In this document: piece after piece, positions 8,057-19,843 of the stretch | How positions within the stretch are numbered: the first letter of the stretch is position 1 | Layout of the letters: each line of letters opens with the position of its first letter | Origin: Agromyces ramosus | Lineage (GTDB): Bacteria > Actinomycetota > Actinomycetes > Actinomycetales > Microbacteriaceae | Direction: 5' to 3' | Assembly (NCBI RefSeq): GCF_030817175.1 | Contig: NZ_JAUSYY010000001.1 | Location: 1 to 64,000, forward strand | Length of the DNA: 64,000 nucleotides | Notes under the pieces: model-generated | What the model was told of the DNA's origin: nothing | Databases searched by the model: none | Seen by the model: only the letters and a program-made list of their open reading frames with translations | Program-made: the position numbers and the translations under genes

Positions 8057-10750
8057 TCAGTGCGCCGCATCCTCCCAATTGGCGCCCCGGCCGATCTGCA
8101 CGTCGAGCGGCACGAGCAGCTCGGCGGCGTGCGCCATGCGATCGCGGACGACGGCTTCGAGCACCTCGGACTCGCCGTCGGCGACCTCGAAGATGAGCTC
8201 GTCGTGCACGGTCATGAGCATGCGGCTGCCGAGCCCCTTCGCTGCGATGTCGCCCTCGACGCCCACCATCGCGATCTTGATGATGTCGGCGGCCGAGCCC
8301 TGGATGGGCGAGTTGAGCGCCGCGCGCTCAGCGTTCTCGCGGTGCACCCGGTTCGGGCTCGCGAGTTCGGGGAACGGTCGCCGACGACCGAAGATGGTCT
8401 CGGTGTATCCGTCGAGCTTGGCCTGTTCGACGACGCCGCGCAGGTAGTCGCGCACGGCGCCGAACCGCTCGAAGTACTCCTTCATGAGCGTCGTCGCCTC
8501 GGCCCGGTCGATGCGGAGCTGCTTCGAGAGGCCGAACGCGCTCAGGCCATAGGCGAGGCCGTAGGACATCGCCTTCACCTTGGTGCGCATGACCGGCGTC
8601 ACATCGGCGGGGTCGACGCCGAAGACGCGAGCACCGACGAAGCGGTGCAGGTCTTCGCCCGCGTTGAACGCCTCGATGAGCCCGGGATCGCCCGAGAGGT
8701 GCGCCATGATGCGCATCTCGATCTGCGAGTAGTCGGCGGTGAGGAGCTCGGTGTACTCCGGCCCGTGTCGGAAGGCCTTGCGGATGCGACGACCGTCTTC
8801 GGTGCGGATCGGGATGTTCTGCAGGTTCGGGTCGTTCGACGACATGCGCCCGGTCGCCGCCCCGATCTGCCCGTAGCTCGTGTGGATGCGGCCGTCGGAG
8901 CCGATGGCCTTGTCGAGGGACTCGACGATCTGGCGGAGCTTGGTCGCATCGCGATGTTCGAGCAGGAAGCCGAGGAACGGATGCGGGTTCGACTCCTGCA
9001 GGTCGGCGAGGGCGCTCGCGTCGGTCGTGTAGCCGGTCTTCGTGGCACGGGTCTTCGGCATGCCGAGCTGATCGAAGAGGACCTCTTGCAGCTGCTTCGG
9101 CGATCCGAGGTTCACCTCGCGACCGATCTCGGCGAAGGCCGCCTCGGCGAGGCCCGCGGCGCGGTCGCCGAGCTCGGAGGAGAGCCCCGCGAGCTCGGCG
9201 TGATCGACGGTGACGCCGCGGAGCTCCATCGCCGCGAGCACCGGCACGAGCGGCATCTCGACGTCGGCGAGGAGACGCCGCGAGCTCTCGGAGAGCGCTC
9301 GCAGTACCACGGGAGCCAATCGCAGCGAGTACCACGCGTATTCGGGAGCGCCGGAGTCGGTGCCCTCTTCGGGCACGAGCTGCGAGGGGTCGCCCTGCGG
9401 CACCGTCTCGCCGAGGTGGCGCGAGACGAGGTCGGCGAGATTCTTCTCCTGCAGGATCGGGCGCACGAGCCAGCCGGCGACGAGCGTGTCGACCACGAGG
9501 CCGTCGAACTCGAGCCCCGATCGCGTGACGGCCTTCAACTGCGACTTCGCGTCGGTCATGATCTTCGGCGCGTCGCTCGCGAGCCAGGCCTCGAACGGTG
9601 CGTAGTCGGCGCGCCCGGGCTGCCACGGCAGCTGCACCGTCTCGTCGGAGGTCGCGATGCCGGCGCCGATGACCCGGCCGTCGATGACCTCGAGGCTGAG
9701 CCCGAGGCCCGCAGGCTCGGCGGCGACGGCCTTCTCGAGCCAGGCGGCGAGCTCTTCATCGAGCAACGTTCGCGGCGTGGGCGCGGTCGGCGCCGCTACC
9801 TCGGGTGTCGTCTCGACGACCTCTGCCGGGGCGGGCGCCCCGGCGCTGCCGTTCGCCTCGCCCGCGGCGATCTTCTTCAGGCGCTCGAACAGGGTGCGGA
9901 ACTCGAGCCGCTCGAAGATCGGCCGCACCGACTCGATGTCGATCGGCTTGGCCACGAGCTCGTCGAGCGCCACCTCGAGTTCGACATCGTCGACGAGACG
10001 ATTCAGCCGGCGGTTGCGAATTGCATTCTCTTTCTGGTCGCGCAGGTTCTGCCCCACGACACCCTTGATCTCGTCGGCGTGCTCGAGGATGCCCTCGAGG
10101 TCGCCGTAGAGCCCGAGCCACTTGACCGCGGTCTTCTCGCCGACCTTCGAGATGCCGATGAGGTTGTCGCTCGGCTCGCCCACCAGGGCCGCGATGTCGG
10201 GATACTGCTCGGGCCTGATGCCGTAGCGCTCCATGACCGCGTCGGTGTCGTAGCGCTTCAGCTGCGAGACGCCCTGCGTGTTCGGGTAGAGCAGTGTGAC
10301 GTCGTCGTTCACCAGCTGGATGGTGTCGCGATCGCCCGAGACGAGCAGCACCCGGTAGCCCTCGGCACGGCCGCGTGCGGCGAGGGTCGCGAGGATGTCG
10401 TCGGCCTCGTAGTCCTCCTTCTCGAGGGTGCGCACGCCCATCGCCTTGAGGGCGTCTTGCAGCAGCGGAACCTGGCCCTTGAACTCGGGCGGGGTGTCGC
10501 CACGCGTGCCCTTGTACTCGGCGAACTCGCGCGTGCGGAACGAGAATCGCGAGATGTCGAACGCCACGACGAGGTGCGTCGGCTTCTCGTTCGCCAGCAG
10601 GAGGAGCAGCATCGACAGGAAGCCGTGGATGGCGTTCGTGTGCTGGCCGTCGCGAGTGGTGAAACTGTCGACGGGAAGGGCGTAGAACGCTCGGAAGGCC
10701 AGTGAATGACCATCGACGACGAGGAGGGTGGGCTTATCTGCGTCCGGCAC
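8057..10750 (-). CDS. polA: DNA polymerase I
   Basis: Repair and Okazaki-fragment polymerase. 897 residues. An N-terminal 5'-3' exonuclease domain (to about 300) keeps its acidic metal ligands (VVDGHSLAFRAF, EADDI, GDRDT). The C-terminal polymerase has motif A DYSQIEMRIMAHLSGD, the O-helix region KVKAMSYGLAYG and motif C TVHDELIF. The middle 3'-5' exonuclease-like domain has lost the DxE catalytic motif (LSLEV occupies that place), so proofreading is probably absent, as in other actinobacterial PolA. The GTG start lies 6 bases after TAGTCT, implying a leaderless mRNA. Confidence 0.98.
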   Translation of the reverse strand: MPDADKPTLLVVDGHSLAFRAFYALPVDSFTTRDGQHTNAIHGFLSMLLLLLANEKPTHLVVAFDISRFSFRTREFAEYKGTRGDTPPEFKGQVPLLQDALKAMGVRTLEKEDYEADDILATLAARGRAEGYRVLLVSGDRDTIQLVNDDVTLLYPNTQGVSQLKRYDTDAVMERYGIRPEQYPDIAALVGEPSDNLIGISKVGEKTAVKWLGLYGDLEGILEHADEIKGVVGQNLRDQKENAIRNRRLNRLVDDVELEVALDELVAKPIDIESVRPIFERLEFRTLFERLKKIAAGEANGSAGAPAPAEVVETTPEVAAPTAPTPRTLLDEELAAWLEKAVAAEPAGLGLSLEVIDGRVIGAGIATSDETVQLPWQPGRADYAPFEAWLASDAPKIMTDAKSQLKAVTRSGLEFDGLVVDTLVAGWLVRPILQEKNLADLVSRHLGETVPQGDPSQLVPEEGTDSGAPEYAWYSLRLAPVVLRALSESSRRLLADVEMPLVPVLAAMELRGVTVDHAELAGLSSELGDRAAGLAEAAFAEIGREVNLGSPKQLQEVLFDQLGMPKTRATKTGYTTDASALADLQESNPHPFLGFLLEHRDATKLRQIVESLDKAIGSDGRIHTSYGQIGAATGRMSSNDPNLQNIPIRTEDGRRIRKAFRHGPEYTELLTADYSQIEMRIMAHLSGDPGLIEAFNAGEDLHRFVGARVFGVDPADVTPVMRTKVKAMSYGLAYGLSAFGLSKQLRIDRAEATTLMKEYFERFGAVRDYLRGVVEQAKLDGYTETIFGRRRPFPELASPNRVHRENAERAALNSPIQGSAADIIKIAMVGVEGDIAAKGLGSRMLMTVHDELIFEVADGESEVLEAVVRDRMAHAAELLVPLDVQIGRGANWEDAAH

Positions 10751-10756
10751 CCACCA

Positions 10757-10762
10757 AGACTA
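10757..10762 (-). promoter_or_regulatory. minus-10 box of polA (leaderless)
   Basis: TAGTCT, 6 bases, then the polA GTG at 10750. Confidence 0.55.
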
Positions 10763-10813
10763 CAAGCGGCCGACGACACCGCCCGACGGTCGTTTCGAAC
10801 CGGTGACGAGACA

Positions 10814-10852
10814 GCGGATGCCGCGGCGACAAGGTGTCGCCGCGGCATCCGC
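10814..10852 (-). terminator. strong hairpin terminator after pdtaR
   Basis: Perfect 17-bp inverted repeat with a 5-base loop, starting 15 bases after the pdtaR stop. Each arm contains the octamer CGGATGCC/GGCATCCG that is over-represented in the window. Confidence 0.8.
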
Positions 10853-10866
10853 TGATCGGTTCTTGC

Positions 10867-11472
10867 CTACTTCTTGGCTGCGAGTTGCTCGATGATGGCT
10901 TGCGAGACGTCTTTCATGGTGAGGCGCCGGTCCATGGATGCCTTCTGGATCCAGCGGAACGCCTCGGGCTCGGAGAGTCCCATCTTCTCGTTGAGCAGGC
11001 CCTTGGCGCGGTCGACGAGCTTGCGGGTCTCGAAGCGCTCGACGAGGTCGCCGACCTCGGCCTCGAGCGCGATGATCTGCGCGTGGCGGGCGAGGGCGAT
11101 CTCGATCGCCGGGAGGAGGTCGTTGGGCGTGAACGGCTTCACGACGTAGGCGAGTGCGCCCGCCTCGCTCGCCCGCTCGACGAGCTCCTTCTGGCTGAAC
11201 GCCGTGAGGAGCACGACCGGGGCGATGTGGCCCTTCGAGAGGCGCTCGGCCGCGGAGATGCCGTCGAGCTGGGGCATCTTGACGTCCATGATGACGAGAT
11301 CGGGCCGAAGCTCGGTCGCGAGCGCGACCGCGGTCTCGCCGTCACCCGCCTCGCCGACGACCTCGAAGCCGTTGTCGCGCAGGATCTCGACGATGTCGAG
11401 GCGGATGAGCGACTCATCTTCAGCCACGACGACGCGGCGCGGTGCCGGCTGGGTTGATTCGGTGTCTGTCAC
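10867..11472 (-). CDS. pdtaR: response regulator with ANTAR RNA-binding output domain
   Basis: 201 residues. Receiver domain at about 12-125 with the acidic pair in VVVAEDE, phospho-acceptor Asp63 in VIMDVKMP, Thr90 and Lys112. The ANTAR domain (about 130-195, ending in KDVSQAIIEQLA) binds paired hexaloop RNA hairpins and usually acts by antitermination. Size, domain order and the polA/pyk neighbourhood match PdtaR (Rv1626) of Mycobacterium. Its partner kinase PdtaS is not in the window. The GTG at 11472 is chosen because TAGGCT ends 7 bases before it; longer upstream reading has no homology. Confidence 0.92.
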   Translation of the reverse strand: MTDTESTQPAPRRVVVAEDESLIRLDIVEILRDNGFEVVGEAGDGETAVALATELRPDLVIMDVKMPQLDGISAAERLSKGHIAPVVLLTAFSQKELVERASEAGALAYVVKPFTPNDLLPAIEIALARHAQIIALEAEVGDLVERFETRKLVDRAKGLLNEKMGLSEPEAFRWIQKASMDRRLTMKDVSQAIIEQLAAKK

Positions 11473-11494
11473 GCAGGAAAGCCTACGGTATTCT
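11466..11494 (+). promoter_or_regulatory. predicted promoter of tRNA-Leu
   Basis: CTGTCA (11466-11471), 17 bases and TATTCT (11489-11494) on the plus strand. Transcription would begin near 11501, 8 bases before the mature tRNA end. It overlaps the divergent pdtaR promoter. Confidence 0.45.
11480..11485 (-). promoter_or_regulatory. minus-10 box of pdtaR (leaderless)
   Basis: TAGGCT, 7 bases, then GTG at 11472. Confidence 0.55.
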
Positions 11495-11508
11495 GGGCGG
11501 GGCCTCTG

Positions 11509-11594
11509 GCCGGTGTGGCGGAATGGCAGACGCGGAGCACTCAAAATGCTTTGCCCGAAAGGGCGTGTGGGTTCGACCCCCACCACCGGCACCA
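11509..11594 (+). tRNA. tRNA-Leu (anticodon CAA)
   Basis: 86-base tRNA with CCA encoded. The acceptor stem GCCGGTG (11509-11515) pairs with CACCGGC (11584-11590), followed by discriminator A and CCA. The anticodon loop CTCAAAA gives anticodon CAA, reading UUG. A long variable arm (GCCC-GAAA-GGGC) marks a class II leucine tRNA, and the T-loop GGTTCGACCCC is intact. Confidence 0.97.
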
Positions 11595-11606
11595 TATGAT
11601 CGCGCG

Positions 11607-12059
11607 TCACAGCTCGGCGCCATCGCGGAGATAGGCGTTTCGGCGTTCGATGAGGCGGCGCAGGTACGGCCCGACCACGAACTCGGCGGCACGGCCCGCG
11701 ATGCCGAGCGGCGCGGTGAACCGGACGTGATCGGTCATCATCGTGCCACCGTCGGGATCGGGCGCGAATCGGTGCTCGTGGCTGAACGACGCGAACGGCC
11801 CGCGCACCTGTTCGTCGACGAACGATGTCGGCGGCTCCATCTGCGTGATCCTGCTCGTCATGCGTATCGGCATCCCGAAGTGCCACGCCCGCCACGTCAC
11901 CTCCTGGCCGAGGCCGATCAGCCCCGACGTCACGCCCGCGACGGCGCGCTCGCGCGACGCCGACATTGACGCCGTGTGGGCGTCGATGCTGCGCGATCGA
12001 TCGAATGCCTCCTGGACGCCCATCGCGAGGCGGGTACGACACTCGAACTCCACGGCCAC
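11607..12059 (-). CDS. SRPBCC (START-like) ligand-binding family protein
   Basis: 150 residues, small helix-grip fold protein of the SRPBCC/polyketide-cyclase superfamily, judging from the opening FECRTRLAMGVQEAFDRSRSIDAHT and the later RITQMEPPTSFVDEQ and DHVRFTAPLG segments. No ligand or partner can be named. It is convergent with the tRNA (only 12 bases between) and follows pyk after a terminator. Two GTG starts are possible. The one at 12059 has CAGAAT ending 6 bases upstream (leaderless style); the one at 12053 has GAGG 6 bases upstream. Confidence 0.75.
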   Translation of the reverse strand: MAVEFECRTRLAMGVQEAFDRSRSIDAHTASMSASRERAVAGVTSGLIGLGQEVTWRAWHFGMPIRMTSRITQMEPPTSFVDEQVRGPFASFSHEHRFAPDPDGGTMMTDHVRFTAPLGIAGRAAEFVVGPYLRRLIERRNAYLRDGAEL

Positions 12060-12090
12060 CCTCGCATTCTGGCAGCTTCTGGGAACGTCG

Positions 12091-12119
12091 AGAGCCGGCC
12101 CCGAGTCGGGACCGGCTCT
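12091..12119 (-). terminator. hairpin terminator after pyk
   Basis: Perfect 8-bp stem AGAGCCGG / CCGGCTCT with a 13-base loop, starting 14 bases past the pyk stop and ending the long co-directional block. Confidence 0.7.
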
Positions 12120-12132
12120 GCGCGAGTCGGAG

Positions 12133-13548
12133 TTAGAGCACGTCTCCGACGCGGTGCACGCGCACGTCGTTGGTCGTGCCCGGGATGCCGGGAGGGGAGC
12201 CCGAGATGATCACGACGGTCTCGCCGACCGCGGCCTTGCCGGTCTTCGCGAGCACGTCGTCGACCTGGCCGACCATCTGGTCGGTGTGGGTGACTCGGTC
12301 GACGACGTAGGACTCGACGCCCCAGTTGAGCGCCATGCGGCGACGGATGGCCGGATCGGGGGTGAAGGCGAGGATCGGGATGACCGAGCGGATGCGGGAC
12401 ATCCGTCGCACCGACTCCCCTGTCTCGGTGAAGACGCAGAGGTACTTCGCCTCGACGAAGTCGGCGACCTCGACCGCGGCGAGCGTGATGGCACCGGCCT
12501 GCGTGCGCGGCTTCGTGCCGAGCGGCAGGATGCGGTCGAGCCCGTGCTGCTCGGTCGACTCGACGATTCGCGCCATGGTCTGCACCGTGATGACGGGGTA
12601 CTCCCCCACGCTCGTCTCGCCCGAGAGCATCACCGCGTCGGCACCGTCGAGCACCGCGTTCGCGACGTCGGAGGTCTCGGCGCGCGTGGGCACGGGACTG
12701 TGGATCATCGACTCGAGCATCTGCGTCGCCACGATGACGGGCTTCGCGAGACGGCGGGCGATCTCGACCGCTTGCTTCTGCACGATCGGCACGGCCTCGA
12801 GCGGGAGCTCCACGCCGAGGTCGCCGCGGGCGACCATGATCGCATCGAACGCCTCGGCGATCTCCTCGAGCGCGTCGACGGCCTGCGGCTTCTCGATCTT
12901 GGCCACGACCGGCACACGGCGGCCGACCTCGTCCATGATCTCGTGCACGCGCTCGATGTCGGAGGCGTTGCGCACGAACGACAGCGCGATGAGGTCGGCG
13001 CCGAGCTCGAGGCCCCAACGGAGGTCGGCCTCATCCTTGTCGGAAAGCGCCGGCACGTTGACGGCGACGCCGGGCAGGTTGATGCCCTTGTTGTTCGAGA
13101 CGGGTCCCGCGACGATCACGCGGGTCGTGACGACGGTGCCGTCGGTCTCGAGCACCTCGACGCGCACCTTGCCGTCGTCGATGAGCAGGAAGTCGCCGGG
13201 CTTCACGTCGTTCGGCAGACCCTTGAAGGTGGTGCCGACGATCTCGCGGTTGCCGATGATGTCGTCGGTGGTGATCTTGAAGATGTCACCGGCGGCGAGG
13301 TCGTAGGGGCCGCCCTCGAACTTGCCGAGCCGGATCTTCGGCCCCTGGAGGTCGACGAGCACGGCGACGGCACGTCCGGAGTCGTTGGCGGCCTTCCGCA
13401 CGTTCTGGTACACCCCCTCGTGCACGTCGTAGGTGCCGTGGCTGAGGTTCATGCGAGCGACGTCGACGCCGGCATCGATGATCGCCCGGATCTGCTCATA
13501 GCTCGATGTCGCCGGCCCGAGGGTGGCGACGATCTTCGCTCGTCTCAT
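12133..13548 (-). CDS. pyk: pyruvate kinase
   Basis: Converts phosphoenolpyruvate and ADP to pyruvate and ATP, the last glycolytic step. 471 residues, normal length. It begins MRRAKIVATLGPA, has the active-site block KIEKPQAVD, the metal-binding MVARGDLGVELP and the MLESMI...TRAETSDVANAV signature, with a regulatory C-terminal domain. GGGAG 8 bases before the ATG is a good ribosome binding site. It is the last gene of the 34-kb minus-strand series, 80 bases after gltD, and has a terminator behind it. Confidence 0.98.
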   Translation of the reverse strand: MRRAKIVATLGPATSSYEQIRAIIDAGVDVARMNLSHGTYDVHEGVYQNVRKAANDSGRAVAVLVDLQGPKIRLGKFEGGPYDLAAGDIFKITTDDIIGNREIVGTTFKGLPNDVKPGDFLLIDDGKVRVEVLETDGTVVTTRVIVAGPVSNNKGINLPGVAVNVPALSDKDEADLRWGLELGADLIALSFVRNASDIERVHEIMDEVGRRVPVVAKIEKPQAVDALEEIAEAFDAIMVARGDLGVELPLEAVPIVQKQAVEIARRLAKPVIVATQMLESMIHSPVPTRAETSDVANAVLDGADAVMLSGETSVGEYPVITVQTMARIVESTEQHGLDRILPLGTKPRTQAGAITLAAVEVADFVEAKYLCVFTETGESVRRMSRIRSVIPILAFTPDPAIRRRMALNWGVESYVVDRVTHTDQMVGQVDDVLAKTGKAAVGETVVIISGSPPGIPGTTNDVRVHRVGDVL

Positions 13549-13628
13549 GTGTATTGCTCCCGGTGTTCCGCGCCGTGGCGCTGGGTCGTGGTCATGGTCG
13601 TGCGACGCGCCCGGTGGCGCGCCCTGGT

Positions 13629-15086
<1,458 letters not shown>

Positions 15087-15154
15087 TCGACACCTCCAGG
15101 TGGTCTGTGGGCACAGCGTCGGGGAGCACGGTGCGGGTGAGAACGATCAGCCGG

Positions 15155-18100
15155 TCAGCCACCAGTCACCTCCAGGATGCGGGTCCAGACGACGTCGCCG
15201 TCGGGGTCGAGCCCCTCGTCGACCGCGCTCTGGCGGGTGCGCAGCACTGCGGCGTAGTCGCGCGGCAGCACCTTCGTGAAGCGATCGAACGCGACATCGC
15301 CCTCTGCGAGCAGCTGTGCGGCGACCGCGGACTCCGTGTTGAGCAGATGCTGCTCGAGCAGATCGCGGACGATCTCGATGTCGGCGCTGCCGAGCGGGAG
15401 CAACTCGAGTTCGCCGCTCGTGAGCGCCTCCCGGTTGACCCGTCCCTCGCGCAGGCCGAGGACGTAGGCCGTGCCGCCCGACATGCCGGCGCCCAGGTTG
15501 CGCCCGGTCTCGCCGAGGATGAGCGCGAGCCCACCGGTCATGTACTCGAGCGCGTGGTCGCCGACGCCTTCGACGACCGCCGTCGCGCCGGAGTTGCGCA
15601 CGAGGAAGCGTTCGCCGACGATGCCGCGGATGAACATGCTGCCGCGGGTCGCGCCGTAGCCGATGACGTTGCCGGCGATCACGTTGTGTTCAGCGACGAA
15701 CCCGCTGTCACGCGGGGGGCGCACCACGATCTGTCCGCCCGACAGCCCCTTGCCGACGTAGTCGTTCGAGTCGCCCTCGAGCCGCAGCGTGATGCCGCTC
15801 GGCAGGAAAGCGCCCAGCGACTGCCCGGCCGAGCCCGTGAGGGTGACGTCGATCGAGCCGGTGGGGAGTCCGTGCTCGCCGCGCCGCTTGGTGACCTCGT
15901 GGCCCAGCATCGTGCCCACGGCACGTTCGGTGTTCTTGATGGGGAGCGCGATCTCGATGGTGCCGCCATCTTCGAGCACGATACGGCTGCGGCGGATCAG
16001 CTCGTTGTCGAAGTGCTCCTCGAGCTCGTGGTCTTGACCGCGGGCATTGTGTCGCGGCTCCGACTCCGAGAAGTCGGGGCCGACGAGCACGGGCGTCAGG
16101 TCGAGACCAGAGGCCTTCCAGTGCTCGACGGCGCGGTCGACGTCGAGCAGCTCGCGACGCCCGATGATCTCGTCGAGTGAACGGTAGCCCAGCTCGGCGA
16201 GGTACTCGCGTACCTCCTGTGCGATGAACTCGAAGAAGTTCACGACGAACTCGGGCTTGCCGGTGAATCGCTTGCGCAGCTCGGGGTTCTGCGTCGCGAC
16301 GCCGACCGGGCAGGTGTCGAGGTGGCAGACGCGCATCATGACGCAGCCCTGCACGACGAGTGGCGCGGTCGCGAAGCCGAACTCCTCTGCGCCGAGCAGA
16401 GCGCCGATCACGACGTCACGACCGGTCTTCAGCTGGCCGTCGACCTGCACGACGACCCGGTCGCGCATGCCGTTGAGCATGAGCGTCTGCTGCGTCTCGG
16501 CGAGGCCCAGCTCCCACGGGGTGCCGGCGTGCTTCAGCGAGTTCAGGGGGCTCGCGCCGGTTCCGCCGTCGTGGCCGGAGACCAGGATGACGTCGGAGAG
16601 CGCCTTCGCGACACCCGCAGCGACGGCGCCGATGCCCGATTGGCTGACGAGCTTCGTGTGGATGCGCGCCGACGGGTTGGCGCGCTTCAGGTCGAAGATG
16701 AGCTGCTTGAGGTCTTCGATCGAGTAGATGTCGTGGTGCGGCGGCGGCGAGATCAGGCCGACCCCGGCGGTCGCATGACGAGTTCGTGCGACCCACGGGT
16801 AGACCTTCGCCGGCGGCAGCTGTCCGCCCTCGCCGGGTTTCGCGCCCTGTGCGAGCTTGATCTGGATGTCGTCGGCGTGCGTCAGGTACATGCTCGTCAC
16901 GCCGAATCGACCCGACGCGACCTGCTTGATCGCACTGCGGCGCTGCGGGTCGAGCAGCCGGTCGAGGTCTTCGCCGCCCTCGCCGGTGTTCGACTTCGCG
17001 CCGATGCTGTTCATCGCGATCGCGAGCGACTCGTGCGCCTCCTTCGAGATCGAGCCGTAGCTCATCGCTCCGGTCGAGAACCGCTTGACGATGGATTCGA
17101 CGGATTCGACGTCGTCGATCGGCACGGGCGGGCGCGTGCCGGTGCGGAGTGCGAACATGCCGCGCAGCGTCATGAGCTCCTCGGCCTGCGAGTCGACGAG
17201 CGAGGTGTAGTCGCGGAACACGTCGTATCGGCGGTTGCGCGTGGAGTGCTGCAGGCGGAACACGGTCTCGGGGTTGAAGAGGTGCGGCGACCCGTCGCGG
17301 CGCCACTGGTACTCACCACCCGTTCCGAGTCGCTCGTGCGCGCGCACGGCGACATCCTGCGGATACGCCGCAGTGTGCCGGCGCAGGTTCTCGGCGGCGA
17401 CGACCTCGATGCCCACGCCGCCGAGCTTCGACGTCGTGCCGGTGAAGTACTCGTCGATGAAGTCCTGAGCGAGGCCGATGGCCTCGAACGCCTGCGCTCC
17501 CGCATACGACGAGATCGTCGAGACGCCCATCTTCGACATGATCTTCAGCACGCCCTTGCCGAGCGCCTTGATGACGTTGCGCACGGCCTCTTCGGGGGTG
17601 ACCCCGGCGATGACGCCGGACCGCACGAGGTCTTCGCACGACTCCATGGCGAGGTAGGGGTTCACGGCGGATGCCCCGTAGCCGATGAGGAGCGCGACAT
17701 GGTGCACCTCGCGCACGTCACCGGCTTCGACGACGAGTCCGACCTTCATGCGGTTCTGCGACCGGATGAGGTGGTGATGCACGGCCGAGAGCATCAGGAG
17801 CGACGGGATCGGCGCGAGGTCCTTGTTGGAGTCGCGGTCGCTGAGCACGATGAAGGCGGCACCGTCGTCGATCGCGGCGTCGACCTCGGCGCAGATCGCC
17901 GTGAGGCGGTCGCGCATGGCGTCGGCCCCCTCGTCGACGCGGTAGAGGCCCCGGATCGTCACGGTGGTGCGGCGACCCGGCGACGGGTCGATGTGCACGA
18001 TCTTCGCGAGCTCGTCGTTGTCGATCACGGGGAACGACAGGGAGACCTGTCGTGCGTGCTCGGGTCCGGCGCTGAGCAGGTTGCGCTCGGGGCCGAGCGA

Positions 18101-19733
18101 CGTGCCGAGCGAGGTGACGACCGCTTCGCGGATCGAGTCGAGCGGCGGGTTGGTCACCTGCGCGAACTGCTGCGTGAAGTAGTCGAAGAGCAGTCGTGGC
18201 CGTTCCGACAGCACCGCGATGGGCGTGTCGGAGCCCATGGCCCCGAGCGGCTCCTGACCCGTGCGCGCCATCGGGGCCAGCAGGATGCGCACCTCCTCCT
18301 CGGTGTACCCGAAGGTGCGCTGGCGACGGTTGACGGACGCCGGAGGATGCACGATGTGCTCGCGCTCGGGCAGCTCCGAGAGTCGGATGCGCCCGGCTTC
18401 GAGCCACTCGTCCCACGGCTCGGATGCCGCGAGGTCGGCCTTGATCTCGTCGTCTTCGATGAGGCGGCCCGCCTCGGTGTCGACGAGGAACATGCGACCC
18501 GGCTGCAGCCGTCCCTTGCGCACGATCCGGCTCTGCTCGATGTCGAGCACGCCGATCTCGCTCGCGAGCACCACGAGCCCGTCGTCGGTGACGACGTAGC
18601 GGCCGGGACGCAGCCCGTTGCGGTCGAGGGTCGCCCCGACGAGGGTGCCGTCGGTGAAGACGATGGCCGCCGGCCCGTCCCATGGCTCCATGAGCATCGA
18701 GTGGTACTCGTAGAACGCCCGCCGGCGCTCGTCGATCTCGGTCTGGTTCTCCCAGGCCTCGGGCACCATCATCATGATCGCGTGCGGGAGGCTGCGGCCG
18801 GCGAGGGTGAGCAGCTCGACGACCTCGTCGAAGGACGCCGAGTCGCTGGCACCGGGCGTCACGATGGGCAGGATCGGGGCGAGATCGCCGAGGAGCTCCG
18901 ACTCGAGCTGCGATTGCCGGGCGCGCATCCAGTTGCGGTTGCCCTGGATCGTGTTGATCTCGCCGTTGTGCGCGATCATGCGGAACGGCTGGGCGAGCGG
19001 CCATGACGGGAAGGTGTTCGTGGAGTAGCGCGAGTGCACGAGCGCGAGCTTCGAGGCGAAGCGCTCGTCGGAGAGGTCGGGATAGAAGGGCTCGAGCTGG
19101 AGCGTCGTGACCATGCCCTTGTAGACGACGGTGCGGCTTGACAGGGACGCGAAGTAGAGCTCGAGTTCGCGTTCGGCGCGCTTGCGGAGCCGGAACGTGA
19201 GCCGGTCGAGCGCGATGCCCCCGAGCCGCTCGCCGTTCGACGTGGTCGCCGCCGACTGCACGAAGAGCTGCTGCACGACCGGCATCGCGGCACGAGCGAG
19301 GGTGCCGAGCTCTTCTGGTCGCACGGGCACCTCGCGCCAGCCCAGGACTTCGAGCCCCTCGGATGCCGCGAGCTCGCGGAGTCCGCGCTTCACCGCGCTG
19401 CGCGACGTCGGGTCGACGGGCAGGAACGCGTTGCCGACCGCATAGGAGCCCTCCGCGGGCAGCGGGAATGCGACGACCTCGCGCAGGAACCCGTCGGGAA
19501 ATCTGGGTGACGATGCCCGCGCCGTCGCCGGTGCCGGCGTCGGAGCCGACGGCCCCACGGTGCTCGAGGTGACGCAGCGCGTCGAGGGCGGCCGTGATGA
19601 TGTCGTGGCCGGCCGTGCCCCGGAGGGTGGCAACCATCGCGAGGCCGCAGGCGTCCTTCTCCGCGGCAGGGTTGTAGAGACCCTGTGCAGCGGGGATGGA
19701 ACCGAACCTCGAGAAGGGTGGCGTGAGCGACAT
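15155..19733 (-). CDS. gltB: glutamate synthase large (alpha) subunit, with a single-base frameshift at codon 78
   Basis: Ammonia-channelling subunit of GOGAT, making two glutamates from glutamine and 2-oxoglutarate. About 1525 residues once repaired. The start ATG at 19733 gives [14 protein letters not shown] and the precursor cleavage site before Cys29 ([12 protein letters not shown]), the glutaminase nucleophile. Reading in this frame is correct up to [12 protein letters not shown], after which homology ([11 protein letters not shown]) continues only in another frame. The break is a TTT run (AAA at 19499-19501 on the plus strand) with one base too many. Downstream everything is intact: the FMN/synthase domain, the Cys cluster [15 protein letters not shown] for 3Fe-4S, and the C-terminal GXGXG beta-helix. 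Probably a sequence error; if real, the gene is dead. Confidence 0.9.
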
Positions 19734-19843
19734 GGAGACCGTCCTCATCAACTAGTTTGCAGCGGGGGACGTCGTCGGCCCATCAAGGGAGTGTCGCGAC
19801 GCATGGTGCGGCGTCACGTCGGAGAACGTGTGAGTGGGGGCGC

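Noticed and set aside
7787..10705. A very long open frame on the plus strand opposite polA
   Set aside because: It is a mirror of polA codon bias in high-GC DNA: it has no family resemblance and no ribosome binding site, and it spans the DUF885-polA boundary. The same holds for the other long antisense frames (for example opposite uvrB, carB and alaS).
13570..13628. GC-rich hairpin between gltD and pyk as a terminator
   Set aside because: The 7-bp stem made of GCGCGCC-type sequence needs a G-U pair and has no T-run; such stems arise by chance at this GC content.
17718..19501. The original gltB frame stays open far beyond the frameshift
   Set aside because: The residues after TQI are Arg/Pro-rich with no GltB similarity, while the alternative frame matches GltB throughout, so the open frame is a composition effect and not a second protein.
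19490..19510. Programmed +1 frameshift in gltB
   Set aside because: The ATT TCC CGA context has no rare or stop codon in the shift position, no stimulatory structure is evident, and GltB is not known to use recoding. A sequence error is simpler.
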